Assembly (NCBI GenBank): GCA_014529385.2
Contig: CM043947.1
Coordinates: forward strand, 120,478,891 to 120,542,890
DNA from: Adiantum capillus-veneris
Lineage: Eukaryota; Streptophyta; Polypodiopsida; Polypodiales; Pteridaceae
Length of the DNA stretch: 64,000 bases
Direction: 5' to 3'
Shown here piece by piece: positions 25,032 through 36,479 of the stretch. The translations under genes and the position numbers were made by a program. The notes under the pieces are model-generated. The model did no database searches. It was given only the letters and a program-made list of their open reading frames with translations, and was not told the DNA's origin. The stretch's first letter is position 1. Each line of letters begins with the position of its first letter.

Positions 25032-25559
25032 CATAGGTATCCAATTGTGGAGTTATCAATAGAAGTGGTTCCTTAGTACGTTGCAAGTCACTATGCTACA
25101 CACTCTTTGACTAGTTTTACTCAATTAGATCATGTGAGACCTAAATTTTATATGTAAGATAGGGGTATGGTACTTTTTTTCATTGATTGTTGTATAAGCA
25201 TAGAAAGGGGGGTCATATTCCCTAATATGAGTCATATATAGGGATTTTATCAAAGTTGTCTGCTCATAGGAGGCATTCCGTTTTGTATATAGAGTGAATC
25301 CCGGGAATCCGATATGGATCTGCAATTGACTCAAACTTTAAACTGCCATAACTTTTCACCGTACCTCCAATCGACGAGCCGTAAAGACAGGCCGGTAGAG
25401 CCTTCAAGCACTGCAATTCTAGATCATAAACTCCTATCTATGCTCACTTTAAGCATACTCTTTTTCAGCATCATTAAGGCATCTATTGGCCCTTTTAAGC
25501 CGCATCTAGCATACATTACTTATAAAGGGAGCTTGTTACCAAGCCCTGAACACTGATCG
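25030..25559. other. Non-coding stretch
   Basis: No supported gene. The open frame at 25314-25556 has no recognised motif. Confidence 0.45.
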
Positions 25560-28208
25560 ATAATCAAGTAAGCTTCAAATAAGCTTGACGTGCATCTTTC
25601 TGGTATCTTTCATAGCATGGGAGCGGACCTAGCTCTTGATAACATATCTGCAATAGGACTTTCTCTACCTACAGTATGACAAAATTCACGGTTAAGAGAC
25701 TTAATATAAGCTATCCATCGTAGCATAGCAGTATCTGGAGTAGAGCAGTTTGCAATCATCCCTATTAGTGGCAAGCAATCTGTTTCTACCACAACTAAAG
25801 CTCCAATAAAGTATCTTTATCCGACTTTAGAGTTGTAGAAACATTCCAAAGTTCCCTCTTGACCTGTGGGTAGCCTCTTTGACGAGCATTGAGCACCTTT
25901 GCTCCAAATCGGATTACATACGTATGTCCTTCATCATCATCTTGACCTATAGCCCCCCAATTCCTGTTGGGCTAGTCTCAATAGTTAAAATTAATGGCCT
26001 TCCAAAATTGTAGTCGACTTTCCTGGATAGGAGCCTTGAGAAGAATCTTCTTTAATTTCTTGATAGCTAGTGTATGAAATTCTTTCCAAACAAATATTTT
26101 ACCTTTTCTCAGTAGTTGATAAAGCACTTCTGCAACATGAGAAAAATGTGGCAGCCAAATAAGATAGAGTATACATGCATCGAGAACTTAACGAACTTCA
26201 GTAGTTGAAGAGCACGTTTCCTTCATCTTTTGAATAGCTTCAACTTTAGCTGGACTTGGCCTTCTACCTCCTGGATGCACATATGCCCCACAATTAGAAC
26301 CTCTTTAGCACCAAAAGTTGATTTTTGCTCTGAAAGTGTTAATTTAACTTCTTCAAACCTAAACAAAATAACGTCACAGTCAGCAATATGTTGAGCAACA
26401 AATTGTTGGCACCCCCTTTGATCTTTTACCTCATCTTTTGATCCTTCTTCAAATCCTTTAATTGGTAGATCATTAATAAAAGGCATAGTATCATGAGGGA
26501 TAAAGTCCCTTAATACCTTATTCATGTCGTTCATCGTATGAGCTACAAAATTAGTAGCATCGCGTGGCAGAGTGCACATCCTTACCAGCCCAAGAGGTGT
26601 ACGCATCATACTAAGATCCATATTCTCCAAAGCTAACTGAAATTGATCATATCCAGAGTAAAGATCACCCATAGAGTAATTTGATCTACATGCAAAGGCC
26701 TCAGTAAATTCATCCACAATTGGGCCAATACCCACATTACGGATTTTTACCTTGTTAACCGGCTGCATGTCCTGTGTGAATCTTAAAGTACCATTTTTCT
26801 TTGGAACGGTGAACCATCGATTGGAGTATGGTGCACATGATGGCTCCAAAATTCCCATTTGTATCTTCTTATTAAGAAAATTGATAAGCTTTGGCAAGTG
26901 AGCTTTAGCAACTAGAATGGGACGTAAGCTTCATGTCATGTGAGGAACAGTGAATATAACCATAGGTGAAACAACTTGGTTCCACACACCCAATCTCACT
27001 TGGCTCAAAAGCAAAAGCTTTACCGTGTTTTTTGAGCATACCTTGAAAACACTTGATGTCCTCTTCGTTGAGAAAACCATCTTCTCCAACCCTCAGCTGC
27101 TGCAGTGTCTCCTTAGTAAATTTATGCCCAATGTTCTTTGGATTCCTGAGCATAGGCTGTCAAGAAGATTCTTTGATCATCCCATCACTTCCTTCTGGTA
27201 GAGGTGTAGCCACTGGTCACACTTTCTTTGCAATAATGTTGTACTTCGTCTCTACCTGTTCTTCAACTGCTTTACCCAAGTCATCCTCAATATGCATAAG
27301 TGCCTCGTATATGTCCAGCTCTTCGTACATGTCCATTGAGTGCACTTTAACAACTTCAGTTCCACTTTGAAACCTCTATTGCTTAATATCCTCAAGCTCT
27401 GACATAGTGTCAACATAAGAAATCTCTTTGAAGATTCCTGAAATAACATCATCTTGTTCAAGCACATCACATCCCTGCAAATCACTTTGAATACTTGAAA
27501 CATATTGTTTCTCCCACTTAGGTAAATCACTAAATTTTTCTGTAAGATACTGAACCCTCAAATGTCAATCCCAAACATCCTGAAGAGAAGGTTTCTCTTT
27601 GCAAAAACTTCTCCTCACTTGTGCCACCATAGTCCCTCTTTATAGTGGCACTCCAAGAAAATCCTGAGCAAATATGTGTTCTTTGAACTCTTTGCCTATC
27701 GTTGGCATTGGATGATCATGTAAACTGTCTTTGTTCCTAGCATGGTCAACACATACGGTTAAAAATTAAACCGCTTTCTTACCATCTCGGCTCCAAACTC
27801 TTGCATAGGCCGCGAGCCATCATCACGCTCCTTGGATTCCATTCGAACAGCCGTAATGTAGGGATATCCTAAAATCAGTGGGTAGGAGGAATGCTCATGT
27901 ATTAAGACGTTTCTCTCATCACAGACATCCCCAATAGTTACCTTGACGTTTGCACATGCATCGTAAAGATCGCCTGGAAGCATGTTGGCAGCTCAAATCC
28001 GCCACCCGCAGCCCACATCAATAGGCCACTTCCCCTTCTGGTGCAAATTCTTTGCCATCAAATTGATTTCTAAACCATAGTCTATAAGGGCTAAGATCGG
28101 CTCCTGAAAGTCGCCAAGATTTACCACCATTTTAGTTGTTGCTCTTGCCCAATGAGTCCTTGAAAAGTGACTCTTGGGTATAGTTTGTTCGTCTTCCCCC
28201 ATCATTAA
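25560..28208 (-). pseudogene. Degenerate Ty3/gypsy fragment: protease, RT and RNase H
   Basis: Read from 28208 down. A protease region carries ALIDYGLEINLMAKNL (D-Y-G where D-S/T-G is expected) followed by HSSYPLILGYPYITAVRME. A linker follows. The RT part has WFTVPKKNGTLRFTQDMQPV, then DLYSGYDQFQLAL and a degraded catalytic loop MPFINDLPIKG where a DD pair is expected. The RNase H C-terminus has ETDCLPLIGMIANC and ADMLSRARS at 25610-25792. Gag, integrase and LTRs are not seen, and stops and frameshifts split every domain. At its 5' end it abuts copia sequence of opposite strand near 28208. Confidence 0.75.
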
Positions 28209-28574
28209 AATACACGTTGGCACCAAACGCAATGTAGAAAATTGGGTGATAAGGTTGTTAAATGCATTTTTGACAGTTACTATTGAAAGCAAAGGCTACA
28301 AGTTGTACCATCCACAACTAAGCGTATCTTGGTTTCACAAGATGTTGTGTTTGTAAAAGATTCTTTTTAGACCTTGTTGTCATATACTAGAAACAGTAAT
28401 GTAGGCTCACAAGACAATTATGACAATTTTTGCCTCTTTTCAGTGGTCAAAAAATGTAAATTCCAATGAGGCAAATGTACAACCTATGGGGGTTTTTGAA
28501 ATGCTATGGATCAGCCTATTTTTGATGCAGATGTACATAATGTACTTGACGTGGAAAATGACACATGGAATTTA
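28209..28574 (+). pseudogene. Old copia relic, left part (integrase end to start of RT)
   Basis: Reads as decayed copia polyprotein. A segment like ...KGYKLYHPQLSVSWFHK corresponds to the post-integrase KGYRLYHP region. NEANVQPMGV and then a segment ending N-D-T-W just before the RT domain match the minus-strand copia at 39466-40077 almost word for word. It is interrupted at 28574 by the insertion of the young copia and resumes at 33832, so it is the target of that insertion. Confidence 0.75.
28570..28574. repeat. Target-site duplication of young copia, left copy (ATTTA)
   Basis: Pairs with CTTTA at 33832-33836; one mismatch. Joining the flanks restores the relic's reading N-D-T-W-N, supporting this as the insertion point. 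Confidence 0.6.
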
Positions 28575-28896
28575 TGTTGAGATGTCGAGCTCTACACCTT
28601 GAGCTGGCATCCACTACGGGTCTTGGCCGCTTATGGCATTTACTTACTGGCGCGTTAGGTGACCGACATGGAGGATCTCTGCCAGTGATTCTACAGCTGG
28701 ACTACACTTATAGTGCCAGCCTAGTACGCTTCTAGCGAGTTCACACTTAGTGACCGCATGTACATATGTGCTACTTTTCAGCTTTAGCACTTAGTCATTT
28801 TGTACTCTCTTTTCTGTGAAGAAGAAGAAGAAGCTTTCCATCTCTGTGTGCTTTGTGCTTGTCTTGTGTAGCTCTCTTGCATCCTCATTCTTTACA
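28575..28896 (+). mobile_element. 5' LTR of young copia, 322 bp
   Basis: Begins TGTTGAGATG and ends TTTACA. It matches the 3' LTR at 33510-33831 along its whole length with about five differences, all transitions. The primer site follows directly. Confidence 0.95.
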
Positions 28897-28909
28897 TGGT
28901 ATCAGAGAC
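28897..28909 (+). promoter_or_regulatory. Primer-binding site (initiator Met-tRNA type)
   Basis: TGGTATCAGAGAC begins immediately after the LTR and agrees with the plant initiator-tRNA complement TGGTATCAGAGC apart from one base. Confidence 0.9.
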
Positions 28910-29187
28910 TGGTGCAGGCAAGAGAGGCTAAGAGAGCAAGAGCATCACAATCCCTTCGTTCGCAATCCACGACCAGATGCCAAGTTTTTAGGGGGTTTTC
29001 GCACAAGTTTCTGAACAGGTCTCCAAAGTGCAATATACAGAGATTTACTGTACAAGTACAGTGGTTGTATGTACGCTTGATTGTGGACACTCGTTGAGTG
29101 TAGAAAGCGTTATAGGTACCACGATAGCAGGTTCAACAGATTTGCAGGTTTTTGCAGATTGCAGCTATTTTGTCTTAGTGCTTCAAG

Positions 29188-32100
29188 ATGTCTGACGGTT
29201 TCAATCAGATTGTTACTGAGAAGCTTGAGAAAAATAACTACCCTGCATGGAAGTTCAGAATAACAAATTTCCTAAAAGGAAAAGGTTATTGGGACTATGT
29301 AGAAGGAGACAATGAAAAGGAACCAGAGATTCCCTAGGCAAATGCTACAGCAGAACAAAGGAAAGCTTTGAGGGACTGGCAACAAGGTCAAAGCAAAGTG
29401 ATGTATTGGCTTTCTATGAGCATCACAGATGGCATGATGGGCTATCTACAAGATGCTGAAACCCCCGCCATTGCATTGAGAAACTTAGGCAGAGTGTTCG
29501 AGGTGAACACCAAGGCCAGGAAGCTTCAACTAAAGTCGGAGCTAAATCGGGTCAAGAGGAACAACCTCTCAATCAATGATTATGCCTTGAAGATCAAGAG
29601 TATCATTGAGGCTCTTGGATCTATTAAAGTTTCAATGGAAGACGATGACATTGTCCGTGCATGCTTGGATGGTCTAGGAGATGAGTATGTACATTTTAGG
29701 TCTTCCATGAATACAAGAGACGACATCCCCGTGTTCCAAGATTTGTTTCCTATGCTTATTCTTGAGGAGAAGAACCTTAACACATCTTCTTCTCATGGCA
29801 GAAATAATTCTGAACAGGCCTTCTATTCTAACTCCAACAGAGGTAGAGGTAGAGGTCGTGGTCGAGGCCCAAGGGGTTGCAGGGGCCAATTTCTGGAAGG
29901 TCAATCAAATCAAAACAATACAGGTGGTAGGGGAAACCAGTCTCAAGGCAGGGGGAGTCAAAGAGGTCGTGGTGCAGGATCAAGCAGGCAGCAACATACT
30001 CCAGATAGCAGAGAATGTTGGAATTGTGGTGAAAGAGGCCACATGTCACGTGACTGTCCAAAGGGAAAATCAAGTGGAAAGAGAGAACAGGGCAACTATG
30101 CATCTACTAGCAGAGATGCAGACGACAGCAAAAACGAGCGCATGTTTGTTATGCAGCATGTAATGAATACAATGACTGCAGAGAATTCCACCCAAGATGA
30201 TGTTTGGTATGTGGATTCAGGTGCCTCTAATCACATGGCGTCTCGTGGAGAGTGGTTTAGAGATATGCGCAAACCAGATGTGTCAGGCTATGTGCAGACA
30301 GGAGATGACACAGCTCACCCCATTGCTCATGTAGGGGACATACCTCTAAATACGAAGAGTGTGAAATCAAAGTACTTAGCAGATGTACTTCATGTCCCAA
30401 ACATTACAAAGAATCTTGTTTCTGTTGGACAAATGGTTGAGCAAGGTTTGCAGGTTTGCTTCAATCTGAATGGCTGTTATGTAGAAGATTTCCAGAATGG
30501 CTGTAAGCTGATCACAGAGGGCAAATGTGTGGGCAGAATATTTACGCTGAATGTAGACATGCCTGAGGTAAAAGCTGCATTATTTGCACAAGGCACAGGT
30601 GTTGTGGCTGATGTTGACATTTGGCACAAACGCATTGGCCATGTCAATGAGCAGAGATTGCGCTGCATGGAATCAAAACAGATTGTAAAAGGTTTGCCCA
30701 AATTCAAGGTGGATGGTATGCATAAAGTGTGTGCAGCATGCCAGTTTGGAAAACAGTCAAAGGGCTCATTTCCACATGAGTGCAATGTATGTAAAAAGAC
30801 ACTTGAGGTGGTGCACACAGATGTTTGGGGTCCAACCGATACTGCAAGTATACATGGTTGCAGGTATTATGTCTCTTTCATTGATGACCATACAAGGAAA
30901 GTATGGGTCTACTTCATGCGTAACAAAAGTGAAGTGTTTGGTCACTTTCAAAACTTCAAAGTCATGATTGAGAAGGAGACAGATATGCAAATCAAGACAT
31001 TGAGGTCAGATGGAGGGGGAGAGTACTTCTCCAATGATTTTTCAGATTTTCTGTGAATGCATGGTATACGCAGGCAGTTTACATGCAGATATACTCCACA
31101 ACAGAATGGGGTCGCAGAAAGGAAAAACAGGCACATTGCAGAGGTTGCACGTGCATTGATGAATGAGAAGAACATGCCTCATCATTTCTGGGCTGAAGCC
31201 GTAAATACAGTTTTGTACATTATGAACAGGACACCTACAGCTGCGGTGCATGATGTAACACCTGAGGAAAAGTTTACAGGTACAAAGCCTGATTTGGCAC
31301 ACTTGAAAGTGTTTGGCTGCATAGCTTACGTGCATGTACGAGATGAGTTTCATAGGAAATTGGATCCTAAAGCAAAGAAATTTATTCTTGTGGGATATTC
31401 CCTTGAACAAAAGGGGTACAGGTGCTACAATCCTACTACACGAGAATTACGAGTGAGCAGAGATGTAGTCTTTGATGAGATGAGCAGCTGGTACAGTAAT
31501 GCACATGGCACTATTGGGGATGATGTAAAAGATGATGTGGTTGTACAGAATGTGAGACCACAGTCATAAGTTTTAAGTGGACCACAAGAGTCCTCTTCTC
31601 GTGGCTCTGTTGAGAAACCATGGAATGGTAGACTACGTACGCAGGTTACTCCACCAACAGGTACAGGGAATGTATCACGAAAAGGAAAGGAAAAGGTTGA
31701 TGAACCTCCCTTTATGGCTAATGCATCATCAGGTTTTTCACATGTAGACATGGATTCAGATGGTTTTGAACAAAGTCTTGATGAGGAATTTGGAATTCCG
31801 GCTGTCAGGATACCTGGTGTAAGGAAAGTACAAGAAGATGCTAGAGGGCAAAGGAGTGACCCAAGACCGCGCAGATCTAATAGAGTCAGAAATCCAGTTC
31901 AGAAATTGACTTATGATGGGTATCTAGCGCATCACCAAGCCTACATGGCTAAGGTGATACAGGATGTGGAGCCCACATGTTTTGAGGATGCAGTTGGAAA
32001 TGTGCATTGGGATGATGCAATGAATGAAGAGATGGCTACATTAGAAGCAAACAACACATGGGAGTTGGTGCCATTGCCAAGTGGCAAGAAAGCTATTGGC

Positions 32101-33537
32101 TGTAAATGGGTGTATAAAACCAAGCATAAGGCTAATGGTAACATTGAGCGTCACAAGGCAAGGCTGGTCGCAAAGGGTTATGCACAGACGTATGGCATAG
32201 ACTATGAGGAGACCTTTGCTCCAGTGGCAAAGATGACGACTGTGAGAGCTGTCATAGCAGTGGCTGGATCTAGAGGATGGATTATGCATCAAATGGATGT
32301 AAAGAATGCCTTCTTGAATGGTGAGTTGCAAGAGGAAGTGTATATGGATCAACCACCTGGTTATGTCGATCCAGGTTACCCAAATTATGTATGCAGACTT
32401 CTCAAAGCTTTGTATGGTTTGAAGCAGGGCTCTAGAGCATGGTATGACAGGATTGCCAAGTATCTTGTCAGTATTGGTTTTAGGAGAGCTCATGCTGATC
32501 ATTCACTCTATGTACGTGAGAGTGATGTGGGGATTGTGGTCATTACCATATATGTAGATGACCTTATTATTGTTGGTGACAATGCTATGGAGATTGACCA
32601 TGTGAAGGGTCTTCTCAAACACGAGTTTGAAATGAAAGATTTAGGCGAGTTGCGCTACTTTCTTGGCATTGAGGTGATCAGGACTTTAGAGGGTGTATGG
32701 CTGTCACAAAGACAGTATGCTTTGGACATGTTGTCAAAGTATGGTATGGCTGATTGTAAGTCAATTTCTATTCCCTTGGATGTGAATGCAAAGCTGAGTG
32801 CAGAGAAGGGTGATGTTGTTGAGGATGTCAATATGTACAGGAAGATTGTGGGTAGTCTAATCTACTTGACTATCACGAGGCCAGACTTGAGCTACACAGT
32901 AGGCTTGGAGAGTCAGTTCATGCAGCTTCCGAGGAAGCCACATTTGGATGGAGTACGACGCACACTTAGGTATGTGCAAGGGACTCTTGACTATGCATTG
33001 TTCTATGCAGCAGATGTGCCATTAGCATTGTATGGGTATACAGATGCAGATTGGGCAGGTAGCATTGTTGATAGGAGATCTACGAGTGGCTTCATGTTCT
33101 CTTTTGGGAGTGCTGCTGTTACTTGGAGCAGCAAAAAGCAGCCTAGGGTTGCTTTATCGAGCACAGAGGCCGAGTACAAAGGTGCAGCAGTTGCGGCGTG
33201 CGAGGTAGCTTGGCTACACACATTACTTGAGTACTTGGGAGTGCAGGTGGACCAGCAGATTGTCATCCATTGTGACAACCTCAGCAGCATGCAGTTGGCT
33301 AGGAACCCAGTGTTCCATGCCAGGACCAAGCACATAGAGGTCCATTACCACTACGTTCGAGAGCGAGTGTTGGCGGGCGCCATCGACTTGGTCTATGTCA
33401 GCACAAACGAGCAGATAGCGGATATCTTTACCAAGGCCCTCGGAGCTGAGAAGCTTCAACGTTTCTGGACTATGCTTGGACTCTACGACATGCAGAGCTC
33501 GAGGGGGAGTGTTGAGATGTCGAGCTCTACACCTTGA
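29188..33537 (+). pseudogene. Copia Gag-Pol polyprotein, one frame of 1449 codons with three stops
   Basis: The start MSDGFNQIV is the first Met after the leader. Domains in order: Gag (residues 1-270), zinc knuckle CWNCGERGHMSRDC (about 277-290), protease VDSGASNHM (about 343), integrase with an HHCC zinc site (WHKRIGH...CAACQFGK) and core acids in HTDVWGP, RSDGGGEY and PQQNGVAERKN, RT (ARLVAKGYAQ; IYVDDLIIVG near residue 1125), RNase H (YTDADWAGS; SSTEAEYKG). No frameshift occurs over 4.3 kb. The stops are TAG at 29335, TGA at 31054 and TAA at 31567, each one C-to-T change from a sense codon (CAG, CGA, CAA). The frame ends inside the start of the 3' LTR. Confidence 0.93.
33500..33509 (+). 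promoter_or_regulatory. Polypurine tract of young copia
   Basis: CGAGGGGGAG lies directly before the 3' LTR and would prime plus-strand synthesis. Confidence 0.9.
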
Positions 33538-33831
33538 GCTGGCATCCACTACGGGTCTTGGCCGCTTACGGCATTTACTCACTGGCGCGTTAGGTGACCG
33601 ACACGGAGGATCTCTGCCAGTGATTCTACAGCTGGACTACACTTATAGTGCCAGCCTAGTACGCTTCTAGCGAGTTCACACTTAGTGACCACATGTACAT
33701 ATGTGCTACTTTTCAGCTTTAGCACTTAGTCATTTTGTACTCTCTTTTCTGTGAAGAAGGAGAAGAAGCTTTCCATCTCTGTGTGCTTTGTGCTTGTCTT
33801 GTGTAGCTCTCTTGCATCCTCATTCTTTACA
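33510..33831 (+). mobile_element. 3' LTR of young copia, 322 bp
   Basis: TGTTGAG...TTTACA, a near-identical copy of 28575-28896. Confidence 0.95.
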
Positions 33832-34124
33832 CTTTATGCAGTTTACCTCCTAGCAAAAAGGCCATCGGTATAAAGTGGATTTACAAGTTGAAACGTAAGA
33901 CGGCTGGTGAAATTGATCACTATAAGGCTTGGAGTTTTGCCAAAAGGTTATGCACAACACAAAGGCATAGACTATGAAGAGAATTTTTATCCCACTTATG
34001 TATGACTATTGTGCGTTTTCTATGTGCATTGGTAGCTCATTTTGAATGGGATGTAGATCAATCAGATATTGTTACTGCTTTTTTGAATGGTGACATATTT
34101 GAGGAAGTTTATGTAAAGTAGCCT
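33832..34124 (+). pseudogene. Old copia relic, right part (RT)
   Basis: Continues the relic interrupted at 28574: KAIGIKWIYKLKRK-like text, then G-E-I-D-H-Y-K-A and, through frameshifts, the RT segment ending ...FLNGDIFEEVYVK. The nucleotide sequence is closely similar to the reverse complement of 39180-39480, so both belong to one family. It is cut at 34125 by the LTR of another copia. Confidence 0.75.
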
Positions 34125-34403
34125 TGTTGGAATTAGGGTTGCAGAGAAACACACACAGCTTGGAGAAGATGAAGGAAGCTCAAGACACACAATAGAGAGT
34201 GTGTTACTTAGTGTTGGGGTATAAAGCCCAATGTGGTCGCCCAGGTAAGTGGGCGGGCCGCTAGGTATGTACACATATTCTTTTGTAAAAACCTAATAAG
34301 AACTCACTATGCTCTACACATTACAATAGAGCGAGTTCACCATATCGTCATGCTCTTCTTCTCGCACTCTCTCTCGCTTCGCACTTCCGCTCATACTCCT
34401 TCA
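34125..34403 (+). mobile_element. 5' LTR of a second copia (about 279 bp)
   Basis: Begins TGTTGGAATTAGGG where the older relic's coding sequence stops, and ends ...CTCCTTCA two bases before a primer site. It contains a TATA-like GGTATAAAG near 34220. No 3' partner exists in the window, so the boundary rests on the TG...CA ends and the adjacent primer site. Confidence 0.7.
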
Positions 34404-34405
34404 AC

Positions 34406-34417
34406 TGGTATCAGAGC
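34406..34417 (+). promoter_or_regulatory. Primer-binding site of second copia
   Basis: TGGTATCAGAGC, a perfect initiator-tRNA type site, two bases after the LTR. Confidence 0.9.
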
Positions 34418-35320
34418 TCAGATCGAGGCTCGGGGCAGCACTGCAGGAGGCTAGAGTCACCAGCTCAGATTGGAGTGAAATTTGACAGGCAAAGACAGGC
34501 AAAGACACGGCCCCAAAGACAGGCAAATTTCGGGTTTTTCGGCCTACGACTGCAGGTGCTGAGGATATTGACACTCCCAGAGTGTTGATTTGTGGCTGTC
34601 TACACATCAAAGGACGGCTCACAGTTCTTGGAGGCGTGTCACATATGACACTGGCACATCTACACACAGACTGTAGGCGACATCCACTAGTTCATCAGGT
34701 AGCTTGTGTTTGCTGCTTGATATTCCATATTTCATCCTGACATTGCAGGTACTTCCACATGGGATGTATTGTCAGAGATGATGTATGTCTGTTGAGGGTT
34801 TGCTGGCTGTGAGTCACGCAGCAAACAACCGCCGCAACGGTTACAACATATAGTGGGAAATTTGTGGATGTATGACTTTGTGGGAAGTCTATGTACTGTC
34901 AGATTTACTGCAGCCTTTGTTGAGGGTCGAGTGAGGTTTTATTGAGCTGGGGGATTCTCGAATGTTGAGATCCTTTCGGTTATACAGGTCTTGGAGCGAT
35001 CCCTCGAGCACCCTTAGATAGGCAGCTAGGATGTATTGACTGTGAGTTAGACAGTTGGGATTGCATCTTTGCTTTACTGCCGTTGAGGCATTGTCGCAGT
35101 CTATGCTTACAGGACAGTGACAGGACAGTGAGAAACAGTACAGGTGCAGGACAGGTTTACCCGCAGCTTACAGTGTCAGAGAGACAGTGTTTTTTGAGCT
35201 GTTTTTTGGTCTGTTTTTTGAGTACACCAGAGCCATTTTACAAAGGAGACTCTGCCAAAATTTATGCAGAATCTGAAGCTTTCTTGGTTTATTTGACAGG
35301 TTGATATTGGTTCAAAGGTC
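34418..35320 (+). other. Untranslated leader of second copia
   Basis: About 0.9 kb with no open frame or motif, between primer site and Gag, as expected of a long copia leader. Confidence 0.6.
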
Positions 35321-35575
35321 AGTTTACAGGGGAAACTCTGCCGAATTTTTCCCAGGAAAGTAAACTACTGTTTCCCACGAAAGTAAACTACTGTGAAGCA
35401 TAGCTATGGCTGGATCACAGGACACTACTCTTTACAATATCAAAAGCTGGATGGAACCAATTTACAGGGGAAACTCTGCCGAATTTTTCCCAGGAAAGTA
35501 AACTACTGTGAAGCATAGCTATGGCTGGATCACAGGACACTGCTCTTTACAATATCAGAAGCTGGATGGAACCAA
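35321..35575 (+). repeat. Tandem duplication at the Gag start of second copia
   Basis: A unit of about 115-138 bp beginning TTTACAGGGGAAACTCTGCC and running through GAAGCATAGCTATGGCTGG to the KLDGTN codons is present twice (about 35321-35458 and 35459-35575). It includes the presumed Gag start codon region, so the element has two candidate starts. Confidence 0.8.
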
Positions 35576-36479
35576 TTTCCCATTGTGGAAGAAGCAGATT
35601 TGGCACGTGTTGGTACAAAAGAAGCAGATAAAACCTATAAAGCTCAAGGGGATAAAACCAGAAGATATGGACGAAGATGAATGGAGCGAAATGGATGAAT
35701 TGGCACTTTCTACCATTATGCTGACTTTGGCAGAAAGCGTTTACTTCAATGTAGCAGACGAGATGTCGGCTTATCAAGCATGGTTAAAGCTGAGTGATCT
35801 TTATGAGAAGCAAAGTGCAACTTCACAGGTATACTGGCTTAAGAAGCTTGTTGACTTGAAGATGAAAGAAGGGACACCTATGTCCAATCATCTGAATGAA
35901 TTCAACACAATCTATAGTCAGTTGTCAGCTCAAGGTGTCAAGTTTGATGAACTTGTTAGAGCTATGTTCCTGTTGATCACATTGCCGGAAAGTTGGGACA
36001 CTTTTCGCACAGCTTTGAGTAATTCTGCACCTCCATATGGTTCGAACATAGCAGGTGTAGAAGGAAGTCTGCTTACTAAAGAAACCAATAGAAAGACAAT
36101 GGACAAAGGCAAAGGAACAGCCTTAGTTGTCAAGGGAAGGACCAAAGAAAAGTACAAAGGTGGAAAGAGGAATCAGTCTCGTAGCAAGTCCCGCAGTGCT
36201 AAAGGCAAGAGTGACATAGAATGCTACCATTGTGGCAAGAAGGGTCACATGAAAAGAGACTGTAGAGAATGGAAAGCAGAAAAAGGCAAAGAGAAAGCTG
36301 AAGACCATGGTGAGAAGAACAAGTCCTCACTGAAGATTCAAGAAATAAATGTGACAAACACTGTTGCAGAGGATGACAGCCTAGTGTCAGGAGACATCTA
36401 CTTCTTGAAGAATACAATGGACTCAGCTCTTCTTACAGCATCTGATGGAAATGCACTGAGTGACTGGATTATAGACTGA
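35530..36479 (+). pseudogene. Copia Gag and protease start (second copia)
   Basis: Reads KLDGTNFPLWKKQIWHVL, a UBN2-type Gag start, with helical capsid and a zinc knuckle CYHCGKKGHMKRDC near 36222. It ends at the protease active site as WIID, then a TGA at 36477, then GASLHVS, where D-S/T-G-A is expected. The true Met (MAGSQDTA, about 35523) is one frame away, so a small frameshift lies near 35550. Confidence 0.85.

Larger units (their letters stand above)
28575..33831 (+). mobile_element. Full-length young Ty1/copia retrotransposon, 5.26 kb
   Basis: Complete structure: 5' LTR, tRNA primer site, leader, one long Gag-Pol frame, polypurine tract and 3' LTR, nested in an older copia relic. The high LTR identity (about 98 percent) implies a recent insertion. 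Three stop codons in the otherwise single frame make this copy non-autonomous as it stands. Confidence 0.95.

Noticed and set aside
28897-28909. tRNA gene fragments at TGGTATCAGAGC sites
   Set aside because: These are retrotransposon primer sites placed right after LTRs; no cloverleaf surrounds them.
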